Below, piece by piece: positions 16,049-25,240 of a stretch of 64,000 nucleotides of DNA. The translations under genes were made by a program, and so were the position numbers. How positions within the stretch are numbered: position 1 is the first letter of the stretch; each line of letters begins with the position of its first letter. The notes beneath the pieces were generated by a model. The model was given only the letters and a program-made list of their open reading frames with translations, did not search any database and was not told where the DNA came from. The DNA is from Candidatus Rokuibacteriota bacterium (GTDB lineage Bacteria > Methylomirabilota > Methylomirabilia > Rokubacteriales > CSP1-6): contig JACQFL010000036.1 of assembly GCA_016200085.1 (NCBI GenBank), forward strand, positions 124,001 through 188,000, in the 5' to 3' direction.

Positions 16049-16914
16049 CCGCGCGCGAGCGCGGGGAGCGTCGGGCGGCGCTGGGCTTCGTCGCCCCGGC
16101 CGTCCTCACCCTCGCGGCGCTGACCGCCGGTCCCGCGCTCTGGGTGTTCTGGCTCTCGCTCCGCCAGCGCCTGCCCGTGTTCGGCATCGACCGCTTCACC
16201 GGCCTCGCCCACTACGCGTTCCTCGCCACCGACCCGCGCTTCTGGAGCGCGACCCGCGTGACCGTGGTCTTCACGGTGGCGTCGGTGGCGCTCGAGCTCC
16301 TGCTCGGCCTCGGGATCGCGCTGGCCTTGCGCGGCCAGCGCGTCGGGCGGCGCAGCGCGCTGGCCCTCCTGCTGCTGGCCTGGGCACTGCCGGGCGTGGT
16401 GACCGCGCGGCTCTTCGAGTGGCTCTACCATCCCGCCGCCGGGCTCGTGAACGTGGTCCTCGGGCTGGGGCTCAACTGGCTCGGCGACCCATGCCTGGCG
16501 CTGCCCGCGCTCGTCCTCGCCGACGTCTGGCGCACGATGCCCTTCGTCGCGCTCTTCTGCTACGCGCGGCTGCTCACGATCCCGCCGGCCCTCTACGAGG
16601 CCGCCGCCGTGGACGGGGCCGAGCGCCTCGCCACCTTCCGCTTCGTCACCCTGCCGCTGCTGGCCCCGGTGCTGCTCGTGACGCTGCTCTTCCGTACCCT
16701 GGACGCGCTGCGCGCCTTCGACCTGATGTACGTCCTCACGGGCGGCGGGCCGGCCGGGATGACCGAGACCCTGACCGTCTACGCCTATCGCAGCCTGTTC
16801 CAGACGCTCCGCCTCGGCTTCGGCTCCGCCATCGGGGTCGTCGTCTTCACGCTCGTCATGCTCGTGGCCGCCGCGTACGTGATGGTGCTGCACCGCCAGG
16901 AGGCCGCGGCGTGA
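16045..16914 (+). CDS. Sugar ABC transporter permease, MalF/UgpA type
   Basis: 289 residues from GTG 16045, overlapping the lipoprotein stop (GTGA). Six membrane helices; EAA loop YEAAAVDGAERLATFRFVTL near residue 183. Ends with a helix and a basic tail. The upstream frame extension is out-of-frame lipoprotein coding sequence. Forms the channel with the next gene. Confidence 0.93.
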   Translation: MTARERGERRAALGFVAPAVLTLAALTAGPALWVFWLSLRQRLPVFGIDRFTGLAHYAFLATDPRFWSATRVTVVFTVASVALELLLGLGIALALRGQRVGRRSALALLLLAWALPGVVTARLFEWLYHPAAGLVNVVLGLGLNWLGDPCLALPALVLADVWRTMPFVALFCYARLLTIPPALYEAAAVDGAERLATFRFVTLPLLAPVLLVTLLFRTLDALRAFDLMYVLTGGGPAGMTETLTVYAYRSLFQTLRLGFGSAIGVVVFTLVMLVAAAYVMVLHRQEAAA

Positions 16915-17729
16915 GGCGCCGCCCGCTGATCGTCGACCTGGCCGTGCTGGCCTGCCTCGTCCTCTACGCGGTGCCCTTCCTCTGGCAGCTCGTGACGTCC
17001 TTCAAGCCCGAGAGCGAGCTGCTCCACGTGCCGCCCCTGCTGCCCTCGCGGCTGACGCTCGCGCACTACGGCGTCGTGTTCACCCGGAGCGCGATGCCCC
17101 GGGCGCTCGGCAACAGCCTGGGCGTCGGCGCGCTGACCACGCTGCTGGCCTGCGCCCTCGGCGTGCCCGCCGCGTACGCGCTGGCCACCCTGCGCGTGCC
17201 TGCGGCCGGCGCGCTCATGCTCGGCATCGTGGCGAGCACCGCGTTCCCGCAGATCGCGACGGTAAGCCCGCTCTACCTGGTCATGCGCGCGCTCGGCCTG
17301 CGGGACACGTGGGCCGCGCTCGTGCTCGCGGATGCCTCGTTCGCGCTGCCCTTCGTCATCTGGCTGATGACGCGCTTCATGCGGGAGGTGCCGCGCGAGC
17401 TGAGCGAAGCCGCGGCGCTCGACGGCGCCGGCCGCTGGCGCACGCTCGCCGCGATCCACCTGCCGCTCACGGCGCCCGGGCTGGCCTCCGTCGCGCTGCT
17501 GGCGTTCCTCTTCGCCTGGAACGAGTTCCTCTTCGCGTTCACGTTCACGGCCACGGAGGCCAGCCGCACCGTGCCGGTCGCCCTCGCGCTCTTTCCCGGA
17601 GTCTTCGAAGTGCCCTGGGGCGACATCGCGGCGGCGTCGATCCTCGCCTCGGTGCCGCCGGTGCTCATCGTCATCGGGCTGCAGCGCTGGCTGGTGCGAG
17701 GCCTGCTCGCGGGAGCCCTCAACGAATGA
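16911..17729 (+). CDS. Sugar ABC transporter permease, MalG type
   Basis: 272 residues from GTG 16911, again a GTGA overlap. Six membrane helices; EAA loop SEAAALDGAGRWRTLAAIHL near residue 164; FAWNEFLFAFTFT near 201, typical of MalG-like permeases. Last gene of the cassette: no ATPase follows, so the system probably borrows a MsmK/UgpC-like ATPase encoded elsewhere. Confidence 0.93.
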   Translation: MRRRPLIVDLAVLACLVLYAVPFLWQLVTSFKPESELLHVPPLLPSRLTLAHYGVVFTRSAMPRALGNSLGVGALTTLLACALGVPAAYALATLRVPAAGALMLGIVASTAFPQIATVSPLYLVMRALGLRDTWAALVLADASFALPFVIWLMTRFMREVPRELSEAAALDGAGRWRTLAAIHLPLTAPGLASVALLAFLFAWNEFLFAFTFTATEASRTVPVALALFPGVFEVPWGDIAAASILASVPPVLIVIGLQRWLVRGLLAGALNE

Positions 17730-17749
17730 GGCGACGAATCGCGCGAGTC

Positions 17750-18493
17750 TCAGGACCTCGCTCGGCCGACGGCCGCATGAAGACCGTCAACCCAGGCGAC
17801 GAGGCGCGATGACGAGGCGGGGACATCGACGAAGCAGGCGTGCAGGTCCTCGAGCCCGGCCTGCTCGACGAGCTTCTTCTCGTTGAGCACCCAGAGTCGC
17901 CGGCGGCACGCCAGAGCGTGGGCCATCTCGATGACTGCCTTGGCGGCCTGGCCGACGGCGCCGACGATATCGCCGCGCCCGGCTCGCGTCCGTGCGTGGG
18001 TCAGGCTGAAGTCGCAGTGCAGCGGCCATCGGCGCGCACCCGCTTCCGAGAGTGCCTTTGGGTACTCCCCGACCGCAGGCAGGTGGCCCTGCACGGTCCG
18101 GTTCAGCGCGAGCTCGGCCATCAGGCTGTACGTCGGGGCGCCCGCGAGGTAGCCGAGGAGCGCATCGACCTCGTACGTCCCGAGCCGCGCCTGGCCCGAC
18201 CAGTACAGAGCGACGTCGAGGTCGCGCAGCAGCACGTCCACCTTCGTTCCCTCGAGACTGAGCCATGCGCCGCCGTTCATGATCCGGCCCCATGAGCCGG
18301 GCGGGTGCACCTCCCCGTAGCGGGCAAGCGGCGCGAGGTCGATGCCGCCACGGTAGTAGACGCCGACGTCCCAGTCGCTGGTTTCGTCCGCCATCCCGGC
18401 TGCGCGGGAGCCGCCGATGGTCACGGCTTCGACACCGTCGATGCGACCCAGGCTCGCGCACAGCTCGGCGACAGGATCGGGCAGCTCGTTCAT
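17750..18493 (-). CDS. Nucleotidyltransferase-fold protein
   Basis: 247 residues from ATG 18493 (a GTG at 18511 is also possible; neither has a clear ribosome site). Polymerase-beta-like nucleotidyltransferase signature GGSRAAGMADETSDWDVGVY near residues 28-47, with the two metal-binding Asp in DWD and a third in KVDVLLRD near 94. A helical C-terminal half follows. Resembles aminoglycoside/lincosamide nucleotidyltransferase-like or MNT-like proteins; no toxin partner is adjacent. Function unknown. It converges on the sugar transporter. Confidence 0.8.
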   Translation of the reverse strand: MNELPDPVAELCASLGRIDGVEAVTIGGSRAAGMADETSDWDVGVYYRGGIDLAPLARYGEVHPPGSWGRIMNGGAWLSLEGTKVDVLLRDLDVALYWSGQARLGTYEVDALLGYLAGAPTYSLMAELALNRTVQGHLPAVGEYPKALSEAGARRWPLHCDFSLTHARTRAGRGDIVGAVGQAAKAVIEMAHALACRRRLWVLNEKKLVEQAGLEDLHACFVDVPASSSRLVAWVDGLHAAVGRARS

Positions 18494-18538
18494 GGTGGTC
18501 GACGATACCACCGAGGAATGGCGCCTCCGCGGCGGCGT

Positions 18539-20053
18539 CTAGAAGAGGTGCTTCTGGACCTTGCCGACGGACGTGCGCGGGAACGTCTCGAGGAACTCCA
18601 CGACCTCGGGGACCTTGAATGCCGACAGCCGGCTGCGGCACCACGCGATCAGCTCGTCGGCCTTGGTGCCCGTCGCCTCCGGCTTCAGGATCACGTAGGC
18701 CTTGATGGCCTGGTCGCGCACAGGGTCGGGGATGCCGACGACGGCGGCGTCGAACACGGCGGGGTGGGCCTTGAGCGTCTCCTCCACCTCCGACGCCGAG
18801 ACGTTCTCGCCGGCCCGCTTGATCATGTCTTTCTTGCGGTCGACGAAGAAAAAGTAGCCCTCCTCGTCCATCCACGCCTGGTCGCCGCTCCAGAGCCAGC
18901 CGTCGCGGAGCGTCTGGGCGGTCGCCTCCGGGTTCTTGAAGTAGCCCTTCATCAGCGAGACGCCGGGCTCGCCGCGGACGATCAGCTCGCCGATTGCGCC
19001 GGGCGGGACCTCACGGCCGCTCTCGTCGACCACGCGGCACTCGTAGCCGAGCACGGGCATGCCCATGGCCATCGGCTTGCGCGGCAGATCGAGCGGCTGC
19101 ATCAGCGGCAGCGACATCGTCTCCGTCATGCCCCAGATCTGCATCAGGGGGGCGCGGAAGCGCTCGTGCCACTCCGCGAACTGCCCGGGCGTGACGTTCT
19201 GCGCGTACGAGACGGCGCGGAGCGGCGTCGCGCCGTCGCGCTCGGTCCGCGGCTGGGCGAGGAGCATGCGGATCGGCGCAGCGAAGAGGGCGGCGAGGGT
19301 GGCCTTGTGGCGGATGGCCTGGTCGACGAAGCGCGAGGCGCTGAAGCGCTCCATCAGCGCGACGCGGCCGCCCGCCAGCAGCATGGGGAGGAAGGCGTGC
19401 AGCTGCGCGCCGGCGTGGAAGAGCGGCAGCACGATGAGGTGGCGGTCGTCAGGGCCGACGCGCATGGCCTTGGCCATGACCTCGCCGCCATAGAGGTAGT
19501 TGGCGTGCGTGAGCAGCACGCCCTTGGGCTTCGACGTTGTCCCCGACGTGTACTGCATCGAGACCTCGTCGGATGAGGTGACGCGCACGTCGGGCGCGAC
19601 GTCGCTCATTCCGGCGAGCAGCGAGACGCGCGAGCGGCACTCGACGACGCCACCGAGCGCGGGGCAGTCGGAGGCCACCGCGTGGCAGGCCGCCGCGTAG
19701 CGCGGCTCGGTGACGGACAGCCGGGCCTCGGAGTGCTGCAGGATGTAGCGCATCTCGTCGGCGGTGGAGGTCGGGTTCGTCGGCACCATCACCGTGCCCG
19801 TGCGCGCGGCGGCCAGCCAGAAGATCAGGAACTCCGGGCAATTCCCGAGGTGGAGGTTGAACGCGGCGCCGTGACGGAGGCCGCGCGAGAGAAGGAAATT
19901 GGCGGCGCGGTTCACGTCGCGGTCGAGCTCCGCCCAGGTCCACGCGCGCCCGGCGCCCTGCTCGTCCTCGGCGACGAGGAAGCGGCGGCCACCGAAGCGC
20001 GCGACCTTGTCCGCGAGCGCGCTGCCGAGCGTGCGCGTGCCGACGATGTTCAT
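18539..20053 (-). CDS. AMP-forming acyl-CoA synthetase
   Basis: 504 residues from ATG 20053 with GGGAGG immediately upstream. ANL superfamily: P-loop YTSGTTSKPKG near 170, MTETMS near 290, GELIVRG near 345, WLWSGDQAWMDEEGYFFF near 380 and the C-terminal lysine in GKVQKHLF. Close in pattern to crotonobetaine/carnitine- or benzoate-CoA ligase-like proteins. It activates a carboxylic acid to its CoA thioester. Immediately upstream of the livFGMH genes, which suggests that the imported compound is its substrate. Confidence 0.9.
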   Translation of the reverse strand: MNIVGTRTLGSALADKVARFGGRRFLVAEDEQGAGRAWTWAELDRDVNRAANFLLSRGLRHGAAFNLHLGNCPEFLIFWLAAARTGTVMVPTNPTSTADEMRYILQHSEARLSVTEPRYAAACHAVASDCPALGGVVECRSRVSLLAGMSDVAPDVRVTSSDEVSMQYTSGTTSKPKGVLLTHANYLYGGEVMAKAMRVGPDDRHLIVLPLFHAGAQLHAFLPMLLAGGRVALMERFSASRFVDQAIRHKATLAALFAAPIRMLLAQPRTERDGATPLRAVSYAQNVTPGQFAEWHERFRAPLMQIWGMTETMSLPLMQPLDLPRKPMAMGMPVLGYECRVVDESGREVPPGAIGELIVRGEPGVSLMKGYFKNPEATAQTLRDGWLWSGDQAWMDEEGYFFFVDRKKDMIKRAGENVSASEVEETLKAHPAVFDAAVVGIPDPVRDQAIKAYVILKPEATGTKADELIAWCRSRLSAFKVPEVVEFLETFPRTSVGKVQKHLF

Positions 20054-20077
20054 GCCTCCCGCCTCACGCCCTCTGAC

Positions 20078-20782
20078 TCATGCGCCGAGGTAGAGCCGCT
20101 TGACGACGTCCGTCTGCCGGAGCTCCGAGGCCTGGCCCTGGAGCGAGACGTGGCCGGATTCCAGCACGTAGGCGCGATCCGCCAGCTCCAGCGCCATCGC
20201 GGCGTTCTGCTCGACCAGGAGGATCGTGAGCCCGCGCGCCGCGAGGGCCTTGATCGTCCGCCCGATCTCGGCGACGACGATCGGCGCCAGGCCGAGCGAC
20301 GGCTCGTCGAGGAGCAGGCAGCGCGGGCGGCCCATGAGCCCGCGCGCGATGGCGAGCATCTGCTGCTCGCCGCCCGAGAGCGAGCCGCCCTTCTGGCCAC
20401 GGCGCTCGTGCAGGCGGGGGAACAGCTCGTACACGGTGGCGAGGTCGCGGTCGAGGTCGTGGCGGTCGGGGCGCTGGTAGGCGCCCATCAGGAGGTTGTC
20501 GAGCACGCTGAAGCGCGGAAAGATCTGGCGCCCTTCCGGCACCAGGATCAGGCCGCGCCGCACCCGCTCGAAGGCCGGCCGCCGCGTGACGTCCTCGCCC
20601 TCGTAACGGACGGCGCCGCCCGAGACGTCCTTGAGCCCGGCAATCACCCGCAGCGTCGTCGTCTTGCCGGCGGCGTTCGGCCCGATGACCGACACGATCT
20701 CGCCGGCGCCGACGGCGAGCGACACGCCGCGCAGCACGTGGACCTTCGCGTAGTGGCAGTCGACGGCGTCAAGCTGGAGCAT
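20078..20782 (-). CDS. livF: Branched-chain amino acid ABC transporter ATP-binding protein LivF
   Basis: 234 residues from ATG 20782, overlapping livG. Walker A GPNAAGKTT, Q-loop region, signature SLSGGEQQML and Walker B CLLLDEPSLGLAP, the order and wording typical of LivF. With LivG it powers import through LivH/LivM. Such systems in these lineages also carry aromatic acids or amides; the adjacent acyl-CoA ligase supports that possibility. Confidence 0.93.
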   Translation of the reverse strand: MLQLDAVDCHYAKVHVLRGVSLAVGAGEIVSVIGPNAAGKTTTLRVIAGLKDVSGGAVRYEGEDVTRRPAFERVRRGLILVPEGRQIFPRFSVLDNLLMGAYQRPDRHDLDRDLATVYELFPRLHERRGQKGGSLSGGEQQMLAIARGLMGRPRCLLLDEPSLGLAPIVVAEIGRTIKALAARGLTILLVEQNAAMALELADRAYVLESGHVSLQGQASELRQTDVVKRLYLGA

Positions 20783-21542
20783 GCGCTCGCCCGAGATAGG
20801 CCTCGATCACCGCGGGGTTCTCCAGCACGGCCTCCGGCGGGCCCTCGGCGATCTTCTCTCCGTGGTCCAGCGCGATCACTCGCCGCGCGATGCCCCGCAG
20901 GAAGCCGACCTTGTGGTCCACGATGCAGAGGGTCGCGCCCGCCGCGTGCACCTTGGTGAGCACCGCCACGAGGTTGTCGATCTCCTCGCGGCCCAGCCCC
21001 GAGGCCGGCTCGTCGAGCAGGAGGAGCCGGGGCCGGCACATGAGCGCCATCGCGAGCCCGAGCATCTTCTCCTCGCCGTAGGAGAGGTTGCCCGCGAGCT
21101 GCCGGGTGGCGCCCCCGAGGTTGCAGAGTGCGAGGGCCTCGGCGACCTGGCCCGCGAGCGTCCGCTCCGCGGCGCGCCCGAGGCCGACGAGCTCGCCGAG
21201 GCGTCGCGCGCCACGGCTCCGCTTGAGCGCCAGGTGGGTCGCAACCATCGCGTTGTCGAAGACCGTCAGCTCGGCGAACACCTGGGGGTTCTGGAAGGTC
21301 TTGACGATCCCCCGCGCGGCGATGACGTCGGGACGCAGGTGCTGGATCTCCTCGCCCTGCCACCGGACCGCGCCGGCCGTCGGCGCGAGCAGGCCCGCCA
21401 TCATGCTGAGCAGCGTGGTCTTGCCCGAGCCGTTGGGGCCGATGATCCCCATGATCTCGCCCGGCTCGACCGTGAACGAGACGTCCGAGACGGCCGTGAG
21501 CCCCATGAAGCGCTTGGTCAGCCCGCGCACCTCAAGCAGCAC
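20769..21542 (-). CDS. livG: Branched-chain amino acid ABC transporter ATP-binding protein LivG
   Basis: 257 residues from GTG 21542, overlapping the livM stop by 11 bases; the longer frame to 21644 is livM read out of frame. Walker A GPNGSGKTT, KTFQNPQVF Q-loop, signature LSYGEEKML and Walker B LLLLDEPASGL, followed by the LivG/BCA C-terminal tail ending GRAHAPA. Second ATPase subunit of the livFGMH system. Confidence 0.93.
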   Translation of the reverse strand: MLLEVRGLTKRFMGLTAVSDVSFTVEPGEIMGIIGPNGSGKTTLLSMMAGLLAPTAGAVRWQGEEIQHLRPDVIAARGIVKTFQNPQVFAELTVFDNAMVATHLALKRSRGARRLGELVGLGRAAERTLAGQVAEALALCNLGGATRQLAGNLSYGEEKMLGLAMALMCRPRLLLLDEPASGLGREEIDNLVAVLTKVHAAGATLCIVDHKVGFLRGIARRVIALDHGEKIAEGPPEAVLENPAVIEAYLGRAHAPA

Positions 21543-22476
21543 GCCGCGCCCTCCACGCGTTGAAGGTCCCGACGATGCCGCGCGGCATGACGAGGATCGT
21601 GAAGATGAGGATGGCGCCGTACAGGATGGCCCGCGCCTCGGCACGGAGGTCGATCACGTGGGGCAGGCTCGTGAGCACGAGCGAGCCGACGATGGGCCCG
21701 ATGAGCGTGCCCTGGCCGCCGAGCAGGACCATGGCGAGGACGTCCATCGACTGGTTGATCGAGAGGTAGCCCGGGTCGATGTAGGCGGTGTAGTAGCCGT
21801 AGAGCCCGCCCGCGAACGAGGCGAGCGCGTTGCCCACCGCGAACGAGGCGAGCTTGTAACGGAACACGTCGATGCCGAGGGTGCGCGCCAGGTCCTCGTT
21901 GAGCCGGATGGCGCCGAAGCAGCGCCCCATCCACGAGCTGAGGCAGCGGGCGCAGACGATCACCGTCAGGGTGAGGCTCACGAGGGTCAGGTAGTACCAG
22001 GCCACGGGGCCCTTGATCGCCACCACGCCCATCCCCGGCAGCCACACCGTGGGCCGGCCCGTCACCACGAGCCCGAGGGTGCCGTTGGTGACGCTGTTCC
22101 AGTTGAGCACGACGAGCCGGATGACCTCCGCGAAGGCCAGGGTGACGACGGCGAAGTAGAAGGTCTTGAGCCTGAACTTGAAGCAGATGCTGCCGACGAT
22201 CATCGCGAGGACGACGGCGGTCAGCGCCGAGGGGATCGTGGCGAGCCAGAACGGCAGGCCGGCCTTCGAGGCCAGCAGGTACGTCATGTACGCCGAGACC
22301 CCGAAGACGGCGGGATGGAACATCGACAGCTGCCCGGTGAAGCCGAAGATCAGGTCGAGGGTGACCCCGAGCATGCCGTAGATGAACGTGAAGATGAGGA
22401 TGGTGAGGAGGAAATCGCTGCGCACGAAGATCGGCAGCGCGTAGAGCGCGCTCCAGAGCACCAGCCGGAGAATCAT
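21532..22476 (-). CDS. livM: Branched-chain amino acid ABC transporter permease LivM
   Basis: 314 residues from ATG 22476, about nine or ten membrane helices, with the LivM motif GLYGYYTAYIDPGYLS near residue 225 and MVLLGGQGTLIGPIVGS near 250. Its ATG is the last element of dispersed repeat R copy 1 (GCTACAATG). Inner-membrane channel subunit with LivH. Confidence 0.93.
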   Translation of the reverse strand: MILRLVLWSALYALPIFVRSDFLLTILIFTFIYGMLGVTLDLIFGFTGQLSMFHPAVFGVSAYMTYLLASKAGLPFWLATIPSALTAVVLAMIVGSICFKFRLKTFYFAVVTLAFAEVIRLVVLNWNSVTNGTLGLVVTGRPTVWLPGMGVVAIKGPVAWYYLTLVSLTLTVIVCARCLSSWMGRCFGAIRLNEDLARTLGIDVFRYKLASFAVGNALASFAGGLYGYYTAYIDPGYLSINQSMDVLAMVLLGGQGTLIGPIVGSLVLTSLPHVIDLRAEARAILYGAILIFTILVMPRGIVGTFNAWRARRAA

Positions 22477-22541
22477 TGTAGCGGGGGCCGCGGGGTCGGC
22501 GCGGACCGTGGGTGGCCTGCTGTGGGTGCGACCCGGCTGCG
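22475..22541. repeat. Dispersed intergenic repeat R, copy 1
   Basis: About 67 bp filling most of the livH-livM gap. On the plus strand: ATTGTA, 15 variable bases, then TCGGCGCGGACCGTGGGTGG and CCTGCTGTGGGTGCG with a 14-base internal direct repeat of GTGGGTG. The same layout with identical 15-base spacing occurs at 31152-31220 and 35274-35340, always in this orientation. Confidence 0.8.
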
Positions 22542-22558
22542 TACGTCTATGCTGGGGC

Positions 22559-23416
22559 TCATTCCGTTCCGAACAGGCCGGCGGGGCGGAAGAGGAGGAT
22601 GGCGACGAGGATGGCGAGGCCGTAGGCGTCGCGGAAGGCGGTGGGCAGGAAGATGGAGCCCACGCCCTCGATGACGCCGAGGATCACGCCGCCCCACAGC
22701 GAGCCCATGAGGCTGCCGATGCCGCCGAGGATCGCGGCCTCCATCCCCTTGAGCACGTAGACGCCGCCCATCGCCGGCTCGAGCGAGTAGAGGCTCGCAT
22801 ACAGGGCGCCGCCGAGACCGGCCAGGCCGGTCGAGTAGAGCATCACGGCTGTCTCCAGCCGCGGCGTGTGCACGCCCATGAGCATCGCGGCCTCGGGGTT
22901 CTGGGCGTACGCGAACGCCGCCCGACCGAGCCAGGTGCGCGCGAGGCCCAGGTACGTCAGCACGATCACCGCGAGGATCACCGCGAAGACGACCAGCTTC
23001 ATCTTCGGCAGGCCCACCTCGCCCAGGCGCAGGGCGCCGGGCAGGACGAAGTGCATCTCCAGCGGCGTCGCCGTCCAGAAGAGCAGCGCCGCGGACTCGA
23101 GGATGGAGATGAGCCCGATCGACACCAGCAGGCCGTTGACGAGGTTGTTGCGGGTGAAGCGGAAGAAGGCCTTGTTGGCGAGATAGCCGGCGGCGGCCGC
23201 GATGAGGCACGCGGGCACCACCGCCACCGGGTACGGCCAGCCGAAGCGCTCGGCGAGCGCGTACGTCGCATAGGCGCCGATCATCATGAACTCCCCGAGG
23301 GCAAAGTTCACGATGCCGGTGATCCCGAACGTCAGCGTGATGCCGAGCGCGATGATGCCGTACATGGCGCCGATGATGGCGCCGTTGAGCACCTGCCCGA
23401 GGACGAGCTGCGTCAC
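22559..23416 (-). CDS. livH: Branched-chain amino acid ABC transporter permease LivH
   Basis: 285 residues, about eight membrane helices. N-terminal LNGAIIGAMYGIIALGITL and GEFMMIGAY near residue 40 are the LivH hallmarks; GGIGSLMGSLWGG near 238. Its start overlaps the stop of the truncated binding-protein remnant at 23413. Ends in LFGTE just before repeat R. Confidence 0.93.
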   Translation of the reverse strand: MTQLVLGQVLNGAIIGAMYGIIALGITLTFGITGIVNFALGEFMMIGAYATYALAERFGWPYPVAVVPACLIAAAAGYLANKAFFRFTRNNLVNGLLVSIGLISILESAALLFWTATPLEMHFVLPGALRLGEVGLPKMKLVVFAVILAVIVLTYLGLARTWLGRAAFAYAQNPEAAMLMGVHTPRLETAVMLYSTGLAGLGGALYASLYSLEPAMGGVYVLKGMEAAILGGIGSLMGSLWGGVILGVIEGVGSIFLPTAFRDAYGLAILVAILLFRPAGLFGTE

Positions 23417-24040
23417 CCGGCGGCTACTTCGGTGCCGCGTGGGGAGCCTGGAACTGGCCGGATGGCTTCTGGCACGGAGTCTCGCTGAGCACGGCGCGAC
23501 GGCGGGATCGTCAGCCCCAGCGCCTTGGCAGTTTTGAGGTTGATGACCAGCTCGAACTTCGTCGGCTGCTCGATGGGCAGGTCGCCGGGCTTGGCACCCT
23601 TGAGAATCTTGTCCACGTAGGTTGCAGCACGTCGAAAGCCGTCAGGCATGGACGGCCCATACGCCATGAGACCGCCGGGATCCACGGGCTCGCTCGTTCC
23701 ATACATCGTCGGCAGCCGGTGTTTCGCCGCCCGCTCGACGATCCGCGTCCGGTGAAGAAGGAGCATGCCGTCCGTGAAGACGAACGGAGCACCGGCGTGC
23801 TCCCTGGTCGCGGCTGTAAATGCCGGCTCGAAGTCATCTGGCCTGCGCGCGTTCCGAATTTGCAGCGACATCCCCAACGACCTCGCCACGGGCTTCAGCG
23901 CCTTCAGCACGCGCGCGTACCCGTCATTGGCTGGATTCCCGAGGATGGCCACGCGGGAGATCCTGGGGCCGATCTCCTTGAGCAAGGCGAGTCCCGCGTG
24001 CATCCTGGGCAATAGACCTGTGCGCCAGCTGCCGTAGTTG
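23413..24040 (-). pseudogene. ABC binding protein (ABC_sub_bind, pfam04392-like), 5'-truncated
   Basis: About 210 residues covering only the C-terminal two-thirds. It begins at ALLKEIGPRISRVAILGNPA, which is mid-protein in this family, and continues through ATYVDKILKGAKPGDLPIEQ and FELVINLKTAKALGLTIP, the conserved end. The signal peptide and first lobe are missing, and the 3' end of hipA overlaps its beginning in another frame. The first available start is a TTG at about 24040. Probably inactivated when hipBA arrived. Confidence 0.85.
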
Positions 24041-25240
24041 AGAATCAAGGACTCCTACAATGGTGGCGGGAACGCCATCGGTCTCATCGCGAGCGGCTAG
24101 CGCTGCAGCCGGAGTGCGGTCGAAGATGTCCGTGATGAGGTCGGAGGCGTGGCGCCTAGACAGTCCCCATCGGGCGGCCTCGTTGATGATCCGATCCGCA
24201 GTAACGCGGTCGGTTCGGTGAACGGCATCGATGTACATGGCGAGGCGATCGTCGCTGTACGCCAGAGTGGACAGCAGATCGTAGAGTGGAGCCATCCTGT
24301 GCGAGCCCGATCGGTCGTGGACGAGAGAGAAGTTCTTCGCGTGGGCGTCGCCGTTTCCGATGAGCACGTTCAGGGTTATTGCCCCCAGCAGGGTCTCCAA
24401 CGCATCCGGCCCCGCGACCGCGTGGAGGATCGCGGCGATTTGTCGAAGGGACGGACCCCCATCCTCTTCGTACTTCTTCTCGGGAGGAATGGCGGTGGCC
24501 TGGCAAAAGTCCTCCTGGTGTATGCGTTCGACGGTTCCGTCGGGGTGCACGATTCGGTCGTAGCGCTCGACGATGAGTAGCCGCCGACCACCGATCATCG
24601 CCGTCTCGATGTTTGCGACCGACAGGCCGAGGTGCTTCGCCAGACGCATGCAGAAAGCTTCGTTCTCGACGGTGTTCGGATACTCGGCGATCTCGGGCTT
24701 CAGGATGTGTGTGGACGGTGTGCCCTGAACGGGTCGGCCCCACGATCCGGAACTCATGCGAGTGAGCAGCAGCTTTTCATGGACGCCGGCAAGCGATATG
24801 CGAACGCGACTACTGACGCCAAGCGGGGCGCTACGGAGATTGGCCACGAGTTCACCGATCTCGGCTTCGTCGAGAGATTCGGCGGTCACTGTCGTGGGGT
24901 GCGGAGGTGCGGGCGCGTCATCGGGCTGAATCACGAGGGCGCCTGCGCAGTCGCGCCCAAGGTCTCGAATGAGGCCATAAGTGTCACTGGCGCGGAGGTC
25001 GAGCTCGTCCGCCACGGCGCGGCGCGGGGCTCCCTCGGGGAGCAGTCCGTCGAGGAAGGGACAGACCACACCGTGTGGATAGCGGCGAGAGCTGAGCGGA
25101 AGGGATACCGAGAGCAACGGTACGCCCAACGGAAACCTCGCGAGGGCCTCCTCCGTGTACAAGAGGCGAAGCCTTCCCCGCTCCTCCTCGACGTGCGCAA
25201 CCCTCATGCCGTAGAGCCAGATGGCGAGGCGGCCGGCCAT
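23924..25240 (-). CDS. hipA: HipA-type serine/threonine kinase toxin
   Basis: About 438 residues from ATG 25240 (GTG 25243 is equally close to the hipB stop). N-terminal Couple_hipA domain (VCPFLDGLLPEG near 61), then HipA_C kinase features: SLAGVHEKLLL near 149, HILKPEI with the ATP-binding Lys near 178, ENEAFCMRLA near 192, VERYDR near 225, NVLIGNGDAHAKNFSL near 288 and PLYDLL near 317. HipA kinases phosphorylate a tRNA synthetase or similar target and cause dormancy. The last 28 or so residues read into the truncated transporter gene, so the native stop was lost. GC content is lower than the surroundings, which suggests transfer. Confidence 0.92.
   Translation of the reverse strand: MAGRLAIWLYGMRVAHVEEERGRLRLLYTEEALARFPLGVPLLSVSLPLSSRRYPHGVVCPFLDGLLPEGAPRRAVADELDLRASDTYGLIRDLGRDCAGALVIQPDDAPAPPHPTTVTAESLDEAEIGELVANLRSAPLGVSSRVRISLAGVHEKLLLTRMSSGSWGRPVQGTPSTHILKPEIAEYPNTVENEAFCMRLAKHLGLSVANIETAMIGGRRLLIVERYDRIVHPDGTVERIHQEDFCQATAIPPEKKYEEDGGPSLRQIAAILHAVAGPDALETLLGAITLNVLIGNGDAHAKNFSLVHDRSGSHRMAPLYDLLSTLAYSDDRLAMYIDAVHRTDRVTADRIINEAARWGLSRRHASDLITDIFDRTPAAALAARDETDGVPATIVGVLDSQLRQLAHRSIAQDARGTRLAQGDRPQDLPRGHPRESSQ

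Noticed and set aside
20783-21563. Plus-strand open frames antisense to the liv operon and other long genes
   Set aside because: They are His/Arg/Glu-rich mirror frames caused by high GC at third codon positions.
22475-22541. Repeat R as a simple -10 promoter element (TACAAT)
   Set aside because: In two copies the TACAAT overlaps the ATG of livM or prpF, whose homology starts there, so transcription could not begin downstream of it for those genes.
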